DNA of 64,000 nt from Conus ventricosus (taxonomy: Eukaryota; Mollusca; Gastropoda; Neogastropoda; Conidae), in NCBI GenBank assembly GCA_018398815.1, contig CM031600.1, forward strand, positions 53,643,837 to 53,707,836, written 5' to 3'. Below, piece by piece: positions 51,765 through 56,262 of this stretch; the first letter of the stretch is position 1; each line of letters opens with the position of its first letter. The position numbers and the translations under genes are program-made. The notes under the pieces are model-generated. The model was not told where the DNA came from. It did not search any database and saw only the letters and a list, made by a program, of their open reading frames with translations.

Positions 51765-54700
51765 AGCACACACACATGCATGCATGCTTAAATTCAATAA
51801 ATTTCTAGAAAACAAATAAGAAAACAACACAAACAAAAAAGAGAGAAAATGAAGAAAAAAAATTGTAAATTGGTGTTTGTCTCCATCAGTCATGCAAATA
51901 ACCTGGTGATGAAAGAACAATATCCTTTATTGTGTACACAATCACAGACACTTTGTGCATCTTATTTCTTGCTGATCTGAGAAAGACCACCACAGGGATA
52001 CATATGTCAAATTACTTATCTGGGCTGTCACACCCTCAAAATAGAAATTTCATGCATATTTGTTTATTTCTGGAGTAAAAAAAGTAAAGAAGGGGAGTAA
52101 AACATCGATCAAGAAATCCAGTCTGCTCTGATTACAGTCCAGTGCTCTTGAAGCATCAACATACTTCTTGCAGTGCACATATTTGAAGAGCACTGTTAAA
52201 TCCATGATTGGCATAGTTAAGCTCTTTCTATCAAAGCGAAAAAATAACAAGGCGCCATTCCTGGCAAATTTACTTTCTGGTAAGTTGAAAACCGCTGATC
52301 AAAACAGCTCGGTTTAAGTCTTTCAGTCCACACCAACAGTTGGCAATTGTGCCTTCCTAAAACTCTTCACCTTGATTTACGATTCGTGACATTCAAGACA
52401 TCCCATTTTCCCTGAAAAAAAGCAGCCTCTGCATGACCCCAGCGTTTACCTACGTCTTTGCCCGCCATTGAGTTACTCCATGAATGAGCTACTTCATAAA
52501 TGTAATCTCAGTTGATGCTAAAGACACTGTGGGTATGAAACAGAAAAATCAAATACTGCTATATTACAGAGCAGTCTTGACAGTCAGTTTGAATCTGAAG
52601 AATCTAGTCATGGTAAAACTGAATGTCACTATGACAGAACTCCATCCAAAGATGTCATCTTGCAGGCTACGTAATTGTAATCCTCAAAAACCACAGTCAT
52701 TTTGAGCTTCTCACGTCTTACCAGATACAGTTTCGACATCAAATTTTTTAAGTCGCATAAAATGCTAGAGAATACAAAACTTTTCCCATAAATAAGGCAC
52801 ACTGTAAGCCATAAAACAAGAATTGTAACATAGATGTAGTTTTGGCATGTAATTTGGATCACCTTATAACTAACAGCATTCAAAACATACTCACTGTTAA
52901 ATAGCAGCAGCATCTCTACTAACTTTGTGGAACATAAAGTTTGCATGAAGTTTAGAAAGAAAAGCTGGACAAGATGAGACTAAACTGAGATGAGACAAAC
53001 CTATGATTATGCTTTGATAGCATAATAAACGTTTTGCTCAACATGGCACTGTTCTGAATGTTACACTAACAAGCCAAACTAATATTGCTAAAAAAGAGCT
53101 TTTGTTTCTCCCATTCTGAAGAGTGAGAATAGTTGTGTTGAAAAAAAGGATCAAACAAGTAGCAAAAATGTCTTGCAATTGAAATTTTTCCCTTGCTGAT
53201 TCCCTATTCCAAAAACGTTTCAAACAGCAGCAGCACTATGGCCAACTGTTATAAAAAAAAAAAACTGGCATTATTCTAGGAAAGAAACACCCAAAAAAAG
53301 AGTCCCTCTTCATTCTGTTGTCCATGATATTGGTTTCTGGTTGTCTATTCCCTCACAGCTTGTAGGAAGTCTAGCTATTTTTTTCCCTTTAACGAAAAAA
53401 AAAGGGGGGAAACAAAAAGAAGTCATAAACATACCAACACTAATGAGCGCTGAGGCAAAGTCTTCTGTCCACTCAGGCAGAGTAAGGCGGGAAAGCATCT
53501 GAGATCATCTCTAAAATGTGTTTCTGAAAATTCAATAAACCCATGACTCAAGTAAGATTAAAAATCAAACATTACTGGAAAAACAGCAGAATAGATCTAC
53601 AGACTAAAACAACTAATATTAAGTTATACTACAGGTAAAAGTCTGAACACATTGACTATGTAAAGGTTATATGATGAGATGAAAGGTGAAAGGCTGATGC
53701 AAAAAAGGTGACAATATCAGATAACTGTGCCATAACACCCTTTCCCCTTTGTCAGCAACTTTGGACTGCGATGTTTTACATTATACTATATTGCCCTTAG
53801 ATTGTACAACCTACAAATGCATTTAAAGGACATTCCATGCAGCTGGGTGTTATTGCATAACAAAAATGTTCCCTTTGAATTAGACTCATAAGCCATGACT
53901 TTTCTACCTCACACATATGGTTTCCTTCATACTTACCTGTCCAAACAAATGCCTTATCACCACTAGGCATACTGGTGAGTTGATTTTAACGTGGTGACAG
54001 CCCTTATTATGGCCCTTTGCGGTCGGCTGGGCTATAAGCAACATTATCTTATCTTACCACTAGGCATGGAAATGCCATACATTAAAAGATTAAAACTGAG
54101 AGCGGGAGACCTAGCTAGCTCTTCCTTTAACCCTCAGGCAAACAGGAGCAGTCTCCCCTAGTGAGTTCATACTCAATTCACCCTTACAGCCTGAATTCAG
54201 TTTTCTCCTTTTTCCTCAGCGAGGAAACACGCCCTCAACTGAACCTCCTGAGTTCAGTTTCCATCTGAAGCGTGTTCTCTGTATGGTGTGTTCCACGCCT
54301 AGTGGAGACAAAACATTTGTTTGGGCAGGTAAGTATATCATAAAACACTTTTAGTAGTAAAATTCCTTTTCAAACACCATCAAAAAGTAATCAGGATTTG
54401 TATTATAAACAAGAACCAAAAAACCAACAACAAAACAAGAACAAACAGAAAATTAAACCGATTCTACCACACATAATAGAAAATAATCTTCACTGTCACT
54501 CCTAATTTTTGTTGATGTCAGATGTTGTGAGGTGAGTAAGGTGACTGGTAAGAAATGGTGCAATAGGCTCTCCAGCCATTCTTTTAAATAATTCTGATCA
54601 AACTGATCTTTTGTTACCCCTTGAAACCTCTGGACAAAGACTTCTTCTATGGAACATTTCTGCGTTTGTCTCCTCATAGAGACTCCCTCTTTTTATTCTT

Positions 54701-54862
54701 TTTTCTTTCTTATGGCAACAGGGGTTCAGTATTGATAGGTTCCACTGTCATCTGCAAGACACCAATGTGTAATACTTACCCTTATTTCTATGTAGGGGAG
54801 GTAGAGAATGCCTATCAGAGATTGTATACCAGATCCCTTAGGGTGACACAGTCGTATCAAAC
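1661..54862 (-). CDS. rictor: rictor gene, partial (14 exons with introns)
   Basis: This is the span of the exons of rictor, the HEAT/ARM-repeat scaffold that defines TOR complex 2 and, with Sin1, directs TOR kinase to AKT/SGK/PKC hydrophobic motifs. The minus-strand exons, listed separately, read in order and align from the GIQSLIG block, through the LLGEML and KKRG blocks and the DSQV..KEN..W.W.LIG..LKWP block, to the YYFLMIG block of vertebrate RICTOR. This is roughly residues 290-660 of about 1700, recalled from memory and not searched. All introns are GT-AG. Introns are long (up to about 21 kb) and full of mobile elements. Neither the start codon nor the C-terminal half is in the window. 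Single-base frameshifts occur in several exons and are most simply sequencing or assembly errors. Identity is firm; exact boundaries of a few exons are not. Confidence 0.93.
2509..2568 (-). CDS. rictor: rictor exon (EEVQRLTSELLADINHCLNE)
   Basis: The exon has 60 bases, 20 codons, phase 0 at both ends, between a CTTTGTTGCAG acceptor and a GTTTGT donor. EEVQRLTSELLADINHCLNE matches the vertebrate segment EDGQGYLEDLVKDIVQWLNA. Confidence 0.88.
2676..3010 (+). mobile_element. Inverted-repeat (MITE-like) element, copy A
   Basis: About 40-base inverted arms: the left end has CTACTAAAAGTAG then CTTACCTGTCCAAAC, and the right end has GTTTGGACAGG-type sequence then CTACTTTTAGTAG. It has no coding capacity. 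The right arm is followed by another inverted arm (ATACTTACCTGTCC at 2981), making a palindrome. Relatives lie at 15.2, 17.4, 26.7, 29.1, 38.0, 40.3, 43.8, 45.6 and 53.9 kb. Confidence 0.8.
3190..4060 (+). repeat. Degenerate tandem minisatellite, about 56-bp period
   Basis: GAGCCAAGGCCAAAATA-type and ATAGGCAT.TCAATGGCA-type motifs alternate roughly every 50-65 bases, at about 3395, 3451, 3506, 3560, 3607, 3664, 3716, 3797, 3854, 3920, 3980 and 4036. It is old and diverged, and follows directly after MITE-like copy A. Confidence 0.75.
4137..4332 (+). repeat. Compound GA / GT / GTGC microsatellite
   Basis: A (GA)n tract followed by (GT)n with GTGC and interruptions. Long open frames on both strands here are made only of His-Thr or Cys-Val runs and are not genes. 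Confidence 0.95.
4426..4562 (-). CDS. rictor: rictor exon (FLRRVVFFFKPTNHLF)
   Basis: The acceptor is CTGCGGACAG and the donor GTGAGT. It reads FLRRVVFFFKPTNHLFSHM and later VCQVACQLVV, matching RFVRRLLYFYKPSSKLYANL and VVGCQFTEFL. The 3' end of the exon runs into a (CT)n tract whose length decides the frame; as given, the exit phase does not fit the next exon, so the last 20 bases or so are uncertain. Confidence 0.9.
4600..4915 (-). mobile_element. SINE-like fragment
   Basis: CCGCCACATGGGCAGCCACAC and CTTCGGGGATTTGGGA at 4728-4769 resemble a widespread gastropod tRNA-SINE. The tRNA-like head is not recognisable here. It lies between the rictor exon at 4.4-4.6 kb and the next exon upstream at 6.2 kb. 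Confidence 0.4.
5085..5265 (+). repeat. Two-copy tandem duplication in T-rich intron
   Basis: Two units of about 85-90 bases share ACTTCTTCAATTCCCTG and end in CATCTTTGACA. The rest of 5.3-6.2 kb is AT-rich intron with nothing recognised except a (CT)n(TA)n run at about 6012-6060. Confidence 0.7.
6219..6265 (-). CDS. rictor: rictor exon (WPDDRLRKMEDMIYI)
   Basis: The exon has 47 bases. The acceptor is CTTTTCAG and the donor GTATTC. It reads WPDDRLRKMEDMIYI and leaves two bases that with the next exon make Arg, giving WP...RFLRR as in the vertebrate WPNVNLRNYKDEQLHRFVRR. Confidence 0.92.
6461..6489 (+). repeat. Poly-C tract
   Basis: A run of nearly 30 C. Similar long C or G runs occur at about 34265-34281, 38067-38084, 40503-40530 and 45742-45763. 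The last two are copies of the same place. Such runs are prone to length errors. Confidence 0.95.
6730..6834 (-). CDS. rictor: rictor exon (DSQV..KENFNWDWDLIGSILK)
   Basis: The exon has 105 bases, 35 codons, phase 0. The acceptor is TTTGTAG and the donor GTTCGT. It contains VRDSQVNNTKENFNWDWD then LIGSILK, nearly identical to the vertebrate LRDSQV, KENLEWNWN and LIGTILK. This is the strongest single identification in the window and marks the start of the middle RICTOR region. Confidence 0.96.
7067..7156 (-). CDS. rictor: rictor exon (QHMFKSESKGLKI)
   Basis: The exon has 90 bases, 30 codons, phase 0 at both ends. The acceptor is GTAGTTCAG and the donor GTAAGT. It reads QHMFKSESKG, lining up with KDIFILKDTE of vertebrate RICTOR, and ends VQLIHAK. 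The phase fits both neighbours. The middle part is not clearly conserved, which is normal for this linker. Confidence 0.82.
7157..14640 (-). other. rictor intron, AT-rich, no gene seen
   Basis: This 7.5-kb stretch contains microsatellites at about 8690-8740 (CA), 9290-9435 (CA and TC), 11810-12140 (GT and CA mixed) and 12308-12390 (CA), and a poly-A at 11119-11138. No exon with good splice sites and conserved reading was recognised, and open frames are short. Confidence 0.6.
9290..9435 (+). repeat. CA / TC / CA compound microsatellite
   Basis: A (CA)n run, then about 40 bases of (TC)n, then (CA)n with CATA variants. Predicted His-Thr and Cys-Val proteins over it are artefacts. Confidence 0.95.
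14683..15890. repeat. 1.2-kb segment, copy 1 (duplicated across gap)
   Basis: This matches 16891-18096 almost base for base, with differences mostly of one base in homopolymers. It ends in the T-run just before the 1000-N gap, while the copy starts just after the gap. It includes a MITE-like element (15238-15545). Confidence 0.95.
15891..16890. other. Assembly gap of exactly 1000 N
   Basis: The round length indicates a placeholder. Open frames drawn through it are meaningless. Confidence 1.
16891..18096. repeat. 1.2-kb segment, copy 2
   Basis: The second copy of 14683-15890, including the MITE-like element at 17438-17745. It continues beyond the point where copy 1 is cut by the gap into unique intron. 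Probably the same locus assembled twice. Confidence 0.95.
18097..19429 (-). other. rictor intron, nothing recognised
   Basis: AT-rich sequence with short open frames on both strands (up to about 104 codons) that lack recognisable motifs or splice structure. Confidence 0.5.
19430..20486 (+). promoter_or_regulatory. GC/CpG-richer leader before the FEN1/PIN-like ORF
   Basis: Base composition changes from AT-rich intron to a stretch with clustered CpG (for example around 19470-19510) just before the large plus-strand ORF. It includes a (GT)n run at about 20242-20312 and a 64-codon open frame at 19587-19781 with no recognised motif. It could be the 5' region or promoter of the element that carries the ORF. 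No core promoter motif is diagnostic. Confidence 0.3.
20487..25214 (+). pseudogene. Frameshifted ORF of an uncharacterised multi-copy invertebrate family, FEN1/PIN-like signature
   Basis: A 4.7-kb plus-strand coding track runs through all three frames with many single-base shifts and some stops. From the start: MASAIKFKRVE; a Cys/His module CILCQ...CP...HACWHKSC; a second module CFFCNKS...YHKNC; the motif ISYDRV (about 21.8 kb); FDNIDHNPSS (21.92 kb); LGGLHIEM (about 22.5 kb); FALDHTNYARW (about 22.95 kb); an EQCNALIKGEGGAVGL/ALRRWM block (23.1-23.2 kb); NLFSRLY-like and DEFFKHEN blocks (23.6-23.7 kb); HEEA (24381), IRTTDTDVVALA (about 24.45 kb), TGCDCVSFF with a Lys-rich follow-up (24.63 kb); LYDRTSD; WGWQKEQN; and a Cys-rich tail CNCKLACRGRCKC near 25.1 kb. 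I recognise the set as a family repeated in corals and molluscs and annotated only as uncharacterised. The spacing EExD, DxD, GCD resembles a FEN1/XPG-type PIN nuclease; that is inference. It is antisense to rictor and inside its intron. It may be a mobile element gene; no terminal repeats were seen. Confidence 0.75.
25238..25362 (+). repeat. GT microsatellite after the FEN1/PIN-like ORF
   Basis: An interrupted (GT)n run of about 125 bases starts just after the end of the Cys-rich tail of the ORF. Confidence 0.95.
25473..25527 (+). mobile_element. Short retroposon tail
   Basis: GAGCCCTGATATGGCC followed by GAGGCTATAGGCAAC and a GAATGAA-type end resembles sequences at 53998-54055 and 60588-60650. 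Probably the 3' tail of a LINE or SINE. Confidence 0.5.
25528..28007 (-). other. rictor intron; one unexplained open frame
   Basis: It contains a half MITE-like element at about 26690-26830 with an exact CAGGTAAGTAT at 26803. An open plus frame at 26115-26396 ends ETKIVRHVERCKHSFLEE and so on, looks protein-like, but is not recognised. The remainder is AT-rich without exon-like structure. Confidence 0.45.
28008..28184 (-). CDS. rictor: rictor exon (LKKRGLVP...CDYYYRK)
   Basis: The acceptor is CACTTGCAG and the donor GTGAGC. The exon is open in one frame (59 codons), but homology says the first part belongs to another frame: RACMAVKHLMRSM matches the vertebrate RASAALNCLKRFHEM, and a missing base then leads into GLKKRGLVPSSLFLDQLLQ, matching KKRGPKPYSLHLDHIIQ. 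It ends CDYYYRK in phase 0, matching DQYLRVQ. The open frame upstream of LKKRG is therefore probably a false reading produced by one deleted base. Confidence 0.92.
28532..28565 (-). CDS. rictor: rictor micro-exon, 34 bases
   Basis: The acceptor is CCTTTTCATTGCCAG and the donor GTAAAG. With one base carried in it reads RAKHLQTRRAE and leaves two bases, exactly the phase that joins the upstream exon to the RA...L..R reading of the next exon. Vertebrate RICTOR seems to have no counterpart to these dozen residues, so it may be a lineage-specific or alternative exon. Confidence 0.6.
28903..28996 (-). CDS. rictor: rictor exon (YSHSHCLPVLLTVASS block)
   Basis: The acceptor is CTTCAGCCAG and the donor GTGAGT; 94 bases, entering in phase 0 and leaving one base. 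The reading contains YSHSHCLPVLLTVASSSTIP, matching the vertebrate HSHHLHCLPTLMNMAASFDIP. The intron before it spans about 9.9 kb as assembled, including the DIRS-like element and a gap. Confidence 0.92.
29078..29310 (+). mobile_element. MITE-like element, copy E (left part)
   Basis: It begins AACTAAAGTGGTTTTAGGATA then ACTTACCTATCTAAAC, a diverged left arm, followed by the body shared with copies B, G and J. The right arm is not seen. Confidence 0.65.
29400..29800 (+). other. Possible retroelement gag fragment before the gap
   Basis: One frame reads DTHKTCVVCTGC and then CNWCEC, a paired-Cys arrangement like the zinc-binding part of DIRS/Ngaro-type gag proteins. It may belong to an element lying largely in the gap. 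Weak evidence. Confidence 0.25.
29801..30800. other. Assembly gap of exactly 1000 N
   Basis: Placeholder gap. It hides the left terminus of the DIRS-like element. Confidence 1.
31865..32490 (+). repeat. Short hairpin-forming repeats in the DIRS leader
   Basis: Five dispersed units near 31885, 31958, 32236, 32338 and 32419 share GATCTCTTGATCTAC, mostly preceded about 20 bases earlier by GTAGATC-type sequence, so each can fold on itself. A further GTAGATCGAG is at about 32480. Confidence 0.65.
35885..36025 (+). repeat. Imperfect direct duplication within the DIRS-like element
   Basis: Two adjacent units of about 60 bases share CGCACCGACTTGTT and TCTCCTGCCC. In one frame this gives a repeated APTC.SPA-type segment in a Pro-rich context. 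Confidence 0.6.
36195..36720 (+). pseudogene. DIRS tyrosine recombinase remnant
   Basis: Three frames together give RQALATCTAF, then ILEAAYWHPG (tac tgg at 36649-36654), then SLYLG and a DG.Y-like ending. This resembles the end of DIRS recombinases, where an RA.AT..A segment is followed by EAAYW and a Tyr-containing F..FYL. Frameshifts and stops break it. The assignment rests on the short motifs and on the position just before the internal complementary region. Confidence 0.55.
36826..36903 (+). repeat. DIRS internal complementary region (hairpin)
   Basis: A near-perfect hairpin of about 34-base arms around a short TTGTATTCT loop. The left arm is complementary to the left terminus (shared TTTGGCGT then ATATACTT), and the right arm plus loop is complementary to the right terminus at 37131-37167 (shared TTTGGC and GTTTGTATT). 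DIRS-1-type elements use such a region as the template that joins the two ends into a circle. Confidence 0.85.
37168..38916 (-). other. rictor intron between the DIRS-like element and the LLGEML exon
   Basis: It contains a lone left arm of the MITE-like family at 38010-38056 (exact ATACTTACCTG at 38034) followed by a C run, and no recognised gene. An exon-like frame at 38668-38787 was considered and rejected. Confidence 0.55.
38917..39000 (-). CDS. rictor: rictor exon (ALVDVLI...LLGEMLQM)
   Basis: The exon has 84 bases, 28 codons, phase 0 at both ends. The acceptor is TTTTCAG and the donor GTGAGA. It begins ALVDVLIQAREGP and ends HLLGEMLQM, matching GLVEVITNSDD and LLGELLHM of vertebrate RICTOR. 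No frameshift is needed. It belongs to the N-terminal HEAT-like domain. Confidence 0.93.
39848..39914 (-). CDS. rictor: rictor exon (NLIDNHIALLLSAW block), copy 1
   Basis: The donor is GTTTGT. It reads NLIDNHIALLLSAWINAG, then frameshifts because one C is missing (GGCTTC instead of GGCCTTC). Vertebrate RICTOR has DLMDNYLALILSAFIRNGLLE. The acceptor AG is garbled in this copy; in the second copy at 43.4 kb it is a clean TTTCCAG, so the right boundary is approximate. The next exon continues directly with ALVDV. Confidence 0.88.
40083..40143 (+). mobile_element. tRNA-like SINE head
   Basis: GTGGTTAGTGTTACAGG could be an A box and CATTCAAAGCCCC, spaced about 35 bases on, a B box. The duplicate at 43578-43640 has a better B box (CATTCAAATCCCC). 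No clear body or tail. Confidence 0.35.
40316..40650 (+). mobile_element. MITE-like element, copy G
   Basis: Left arm with TTCTAACCAATACC, the shared body, a long poly-G where other copies have a short G run, and a right arm followed by an inverted arm (TTTACCGGTCCAAAC). The same locus is assembled again at 43783-44080 and 45552-45875. Confidence 0.7.
40738..42485 (+). repeat. 54-bp satellite array, first assembled copy
   Basis: The unit is the same as at 45958-49390, containing CATCCTAAGTGCAGACTCGG and then GAACAGAGAGGGGGACATAT. In this copy many units have single-base insertions or deletions, so frames break constantly; the copy looks like a low-accuracy version of the other one. A LINE C-terminal fragment is embedded at 41848-42080. 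Confidence 0.95.
41848..42080 (+). mobile_element. LINE ORF2 C-terminal fragment within the satellite (copy 1 of 3)
   Basis: The same fragment in the error-rich first array, containing GGGCAAAAGAAAGAGTGGGA and the region for MTW..., with extra indels. Confidence 0.8.
42486..43107. other. GC-richer island of unknown nature
   Basis: This 620-base stretch has no counterpart in the other assembled copies of the locus. It has repeated GAAGCTGA motifs, CpG-rich parts, and CTGAGCATGCGCAAGG near 42977 resembling an NRF1-type promoter site. It could be a piece of another locus joined here, or a real haplotype insertion. Confidence 0.35.
43108..44399. repeat. Second assembled copy of the 39.6-40.9 kb segment
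   Basis: It follows 39585-40890 in order: intron, rictor exon, tRNA-like SINE head, MITE-like element, start of the 54-bp array. It is heavily indel-ridden and is cut by the gap. Confidence 0.92.
43367..43430 (-). pseudogene. rictor: Second assembled copy of the NLIDNHIALLLSAW rictor exon
   Basis: This lies in a 1.3-kb segment duplicating 39.6-40.7 kb. The copy has a good TTTCCAG acceptor and reads NAGLLE directly before a GTTTGT donor, the expected conserved reading that copy 1 lacks. It carries other indels of its own near the 5' end. A real lone exon duplication inside one intron is possible, but a redundant haplotype or mis-assembly is more likely because the flanking intron and repeats are duplicated in the same order. 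Confidence 0.8.
44400..45399. other. Assembly gap of exactly 1000 N
   Basis: Placeholder gap inside the multiply assembled satellite locus. Confidence 1.
45400..45957. repeat. Third assembled copy of the segment before the satellite
   Basis: It matches about 40165-40738, including the MITE-like element with its poly-G, and leads into the long satellite array. Confidence 0.92.
47081..47295 (+). mobile_element. LINE ORF2 C-terminal fragment within the satellite (copy 2 of 3)
   Basis: It reads ITRQTLKWNPQGKRK and GRPRQTW, then with one frameshift MTWAKLKKISQNRVRWKS and VVAALCSP before a stop, the usual end of a non-LTR retrotransposon reverse transcriptase protein. It is followed by AAGTAAGTAAG, a typical tail. 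The first codons merge in frame with the preceding satellite unit (shared CTCACCAAGCATC). Confidence 0.85.
48206..48420 (+). mobile_element. LINE ORF2 C-terminal fragment within the satellite (copy 3 of 3)
   Basis: Nearly identical to the fragment at 47081 with the same flanking satellite units, so it arose by duplication of a block and not by a second insertion. Confidence 0.85.
49613..49701 (-). CDS. rictor: rictor exon (DLWKLTEGFVA block)
   Basis: The acceptor is a pyrimidine tract ending CGCAG and the donor GTATGA. It reads PMETKDLWKLTEGFVA, matching PGRFQDSWRLSDGFVA. After GCG one surplus A shifts the frame; in the shifted frame it continues EGAGLLPHCASTR, which matches the vertebrate ILPHRARSR segment and ends in the phase needed by the next exon. 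The exon is at the edge of the 54-bp satellite array. Confidence 0.88.
49767..50030 (+). repeat. GT-rich interrupted microsatellites
   Basis: (GT)n at 49767-49830 with a short GA run, and a looser GTGCAT-type stretch at about 49930-50030. Confidence 0.85.
50343..51240 (-). mobile_element. LINE remnant: RNase H domain and C-terminal zinc knuckle
   Basis: One minus-strand frame, broken by a single TAA at about 50887-50889, reads through an RNase H domain: IYTDGSCIGKQTGCAF, AELTAI, CVDSKSVLQA, FCWIPSH and NDKVDRAAKRG, so the four acidic active-site positions D, E, D, D are present. It ends with CLCKKKTRDHIVTC, a CCHC knuckle. PIPPW before the domain is the usual linker after reverse transcriptase. 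This order fits RNase H-bearing LINEs such as the I/Nimb type. The reverse transcriptase is missing; a (GT)n tract at 51240-51367 abuts the break. Confidence 0.82.
51240..51367 (+). repeat. GT microsatellite abutting the LINE remnant
   Basis: (GT)n of about 128 bases with CATGTATG interruptions. It separates the RNase H remnant from unrelated sequence on its right. Confidence 0.95.
51368..53434 (-). other. rictor intron, no gene recognised
   Basis: AT-rich with a (CA)n run at 51720-51764. A short minus-strand frame starting MAGKDVGKRWGHAEAA near 52465 has a plausible look but no support. Confidence 0.5.
53435..53523 (-). CDS. rictor: rictor exon (RLTLPEWTEDF block)
   Basis: The acceptor is TTTTCAG and the donor GTATGT. 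Phase 0 reading starts KHILEMISDAF, then after removing one C from a CCC run continues RLTLPEWTEDFASALISV. Vertebrate RICTOR has GLLEVLYDIF then RLPLPVVTEEFIEALLSV here. The last base plus two from the next exon make the conserved Asp of SVDP. A single extra C (near 53490) breaks the frame. A weaker internal AG at 53499-53500 gives a shorter exon in frame, but it loses the conserved KHILEMISD part. Confidence 0.9.
53925..54365 (+). mobile_element. MITE-like element, copy J, with nested insertion
   Basis: The left arm has ATACTTACCTG at 53929 and the right arm CAGGTAAGTAT at 54326, with inverted similarity over about 40 bases including AGTGG or CCACTAGGC. The body is shared with copies B, E and G. 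An 85-base retroposon tail is nested at 53971-54055 between 12-base direct repeats. Confidence 0.8.
53959..54067 (+). mobile_element. Short retroposon with 12-bp target-site duplication
   Basis: ACCACTAGGCAT occurs at 53959-53970 and again at 54056-54067. Between them is an 85-base insert with CAGCCCTTATTATGGCCC and GGTCGGCTGGGCTATAAGC, then an ATCTT-rich end. The host element copies lack it. Confidence 0.85.
54780..54862 (-). CDS. rictor: rictor exon (GIQSLIG block)
   Basis: The acceptor is a T-run ending in CAG and the donor is GTAAGTATT. The reading after two carried bases is LIRLCHPKGSGIQSLIG followed by ILYLPYIEIR, which matches the vertebrate block containing GNSGIQSLIGVL and PNMEIR. 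It ends in phase 0. This is the most 5' exon in the window that can be assigned with certainty; the preceding exon was not found between here and 62.9 kb. It belongs to the N-terminal HEAT-like domain. Confidence 0.93.
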
Positions 54863-55589
54863 CTGGAAAAAAAAGCAACTTGTGAAATGCTGGAGTCCCA
54901 AACATAACATGCGCACATCAACATACAAACCATTGCTTTCCCCCTTCCTTCTCCCTTCCCTCTCCACTTAACCAAGTTCAGTTAATTTTCAATATTTCAT
55001 ATGACTGATTCTTGTGCTATCTAACACAAGCATAAAGTGGTTGTGAAAATGCCTGCTTAGGTGAAGGCTCTGCTTATCACATGTGCTCAGCAAAACTCTC
55101 TCTGGGTCATGTGTCATTATTTCAGCACAAAGAATTTTTCAGTGTCATTAAAAGATGTTCTGAATCTCCGAGGGGAAATATGGCCATGTCTCAGCAGAGA
55201 AAAAAGAAGCTGAACACTGGTTTTGTTTTACAAAAATCTGTGCAGTTTAGATATTTAAGCAGATGATCTTTCAAAATTATCAAACATCCACAAATTCAAT
55301 GATAGGCGCTTGATGCATATGTAATAAAATGAATCAATGTACATGCATTTCCAAACATTAACTTGGTAATCTTGTAGTTTAGCGTACTAAACTCAGGGGC
55401 CGTTCAAAAGAAAACATAGAGGGTGTTTTTACACTAACCTCGATGCGCCGAGTCGAATGCAACCCTCAGCTAAGCTCTAAGACCACTCCTTTTGCCACGA
55501 AATGCGAGAAATGCACGGTAGGCCTAAGTAGTATTCCCGAACTGCACGCCATTTTGACTGCTGATCACGTGGGTGAACGCGTCATCACT

Positions 55590-55694
55590 CTGTGTGTTTT
55601 CATTGGAAACAGAAAGTAGGGTGTAGTATGTTTTCATTGGAAACCGAAAATAGGGTTCGCGTGCTACAAAAAGTAAAACCGCGGAAATATATAA
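55590..55694 (+). promoter_or_regulatory. Direct-repeat leader upstream of the Merlin-type gene
   Basis: Two near-identical copies of a 28-base motif beginning TGTTTTCATTGGAAAC lie back to back at about 55587-55640, only 55 bases or so before the first ATG. The stretch from about 55.4 kb is CpG-richer than its surroundings. This may be a promoter or a transposon subterminal region; the role is inferred. Confidence 0.3.
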
Positions 55695-56223
55695 ATGGCA
55701 GGCGGACGACCTAGAAAACCCTCCAAACTTGGTTCCTGTTGACCAGGTTTTGGAACCGCAACAGGTACTAGATGAGGAGTGGACACTGCTGGAATTGATT
55801 CCAGCAGTGAATACCACAGACCAATGCCATACAGTGGTTGGCGAGAAGAGGCATGCTCAGAAAACCACTTGCTCTGCCACGTTTGTGGAAATGGCATGAC
55901 TGTTTCAGCCTACAATGATCACATCGACGGCAAGCGCTGGAAGTAGAAGTGTCCGGCCCAGTGCCGAGGTACCACCAAAAGCTTCAGGTACGTTTTCTTT
56001 TCTTCGATAAACAAAAATGATTTGTGCCCACAGCCATAACTATGACAAACTTTTGGAATTGTCCGTGTGTGATTGTGGGTGCATCTGTATGGGTGAGTTT
56101 CTTTGGGTAGGAAATGCAGCATTTGTTAGTTGCATAAGCCTATGTACCTCATGCATGTGATTTACTATAGTTTTGACCCAATACTGTAATGTACCGTGTT
56201 GTGTGTGTATGTGTTTGTGTGCA

Positions 56224-56262
<39 letters not shown>

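Noticed and set aside
52366..52470. Short frame MAGKDVGKRWGHAEAAFFQG as a new gene start
   Set aside because: Only about 33 codons, no recognised family and no convincing splice donor.
54453..54677. 74-codon minus-strand frame with a protein-like look (EEVFVQRFQGVTKDQF)
   Set aside because: It lies between two rictor exons that join without it in phase, has no good acceptor, and I recognise no family.
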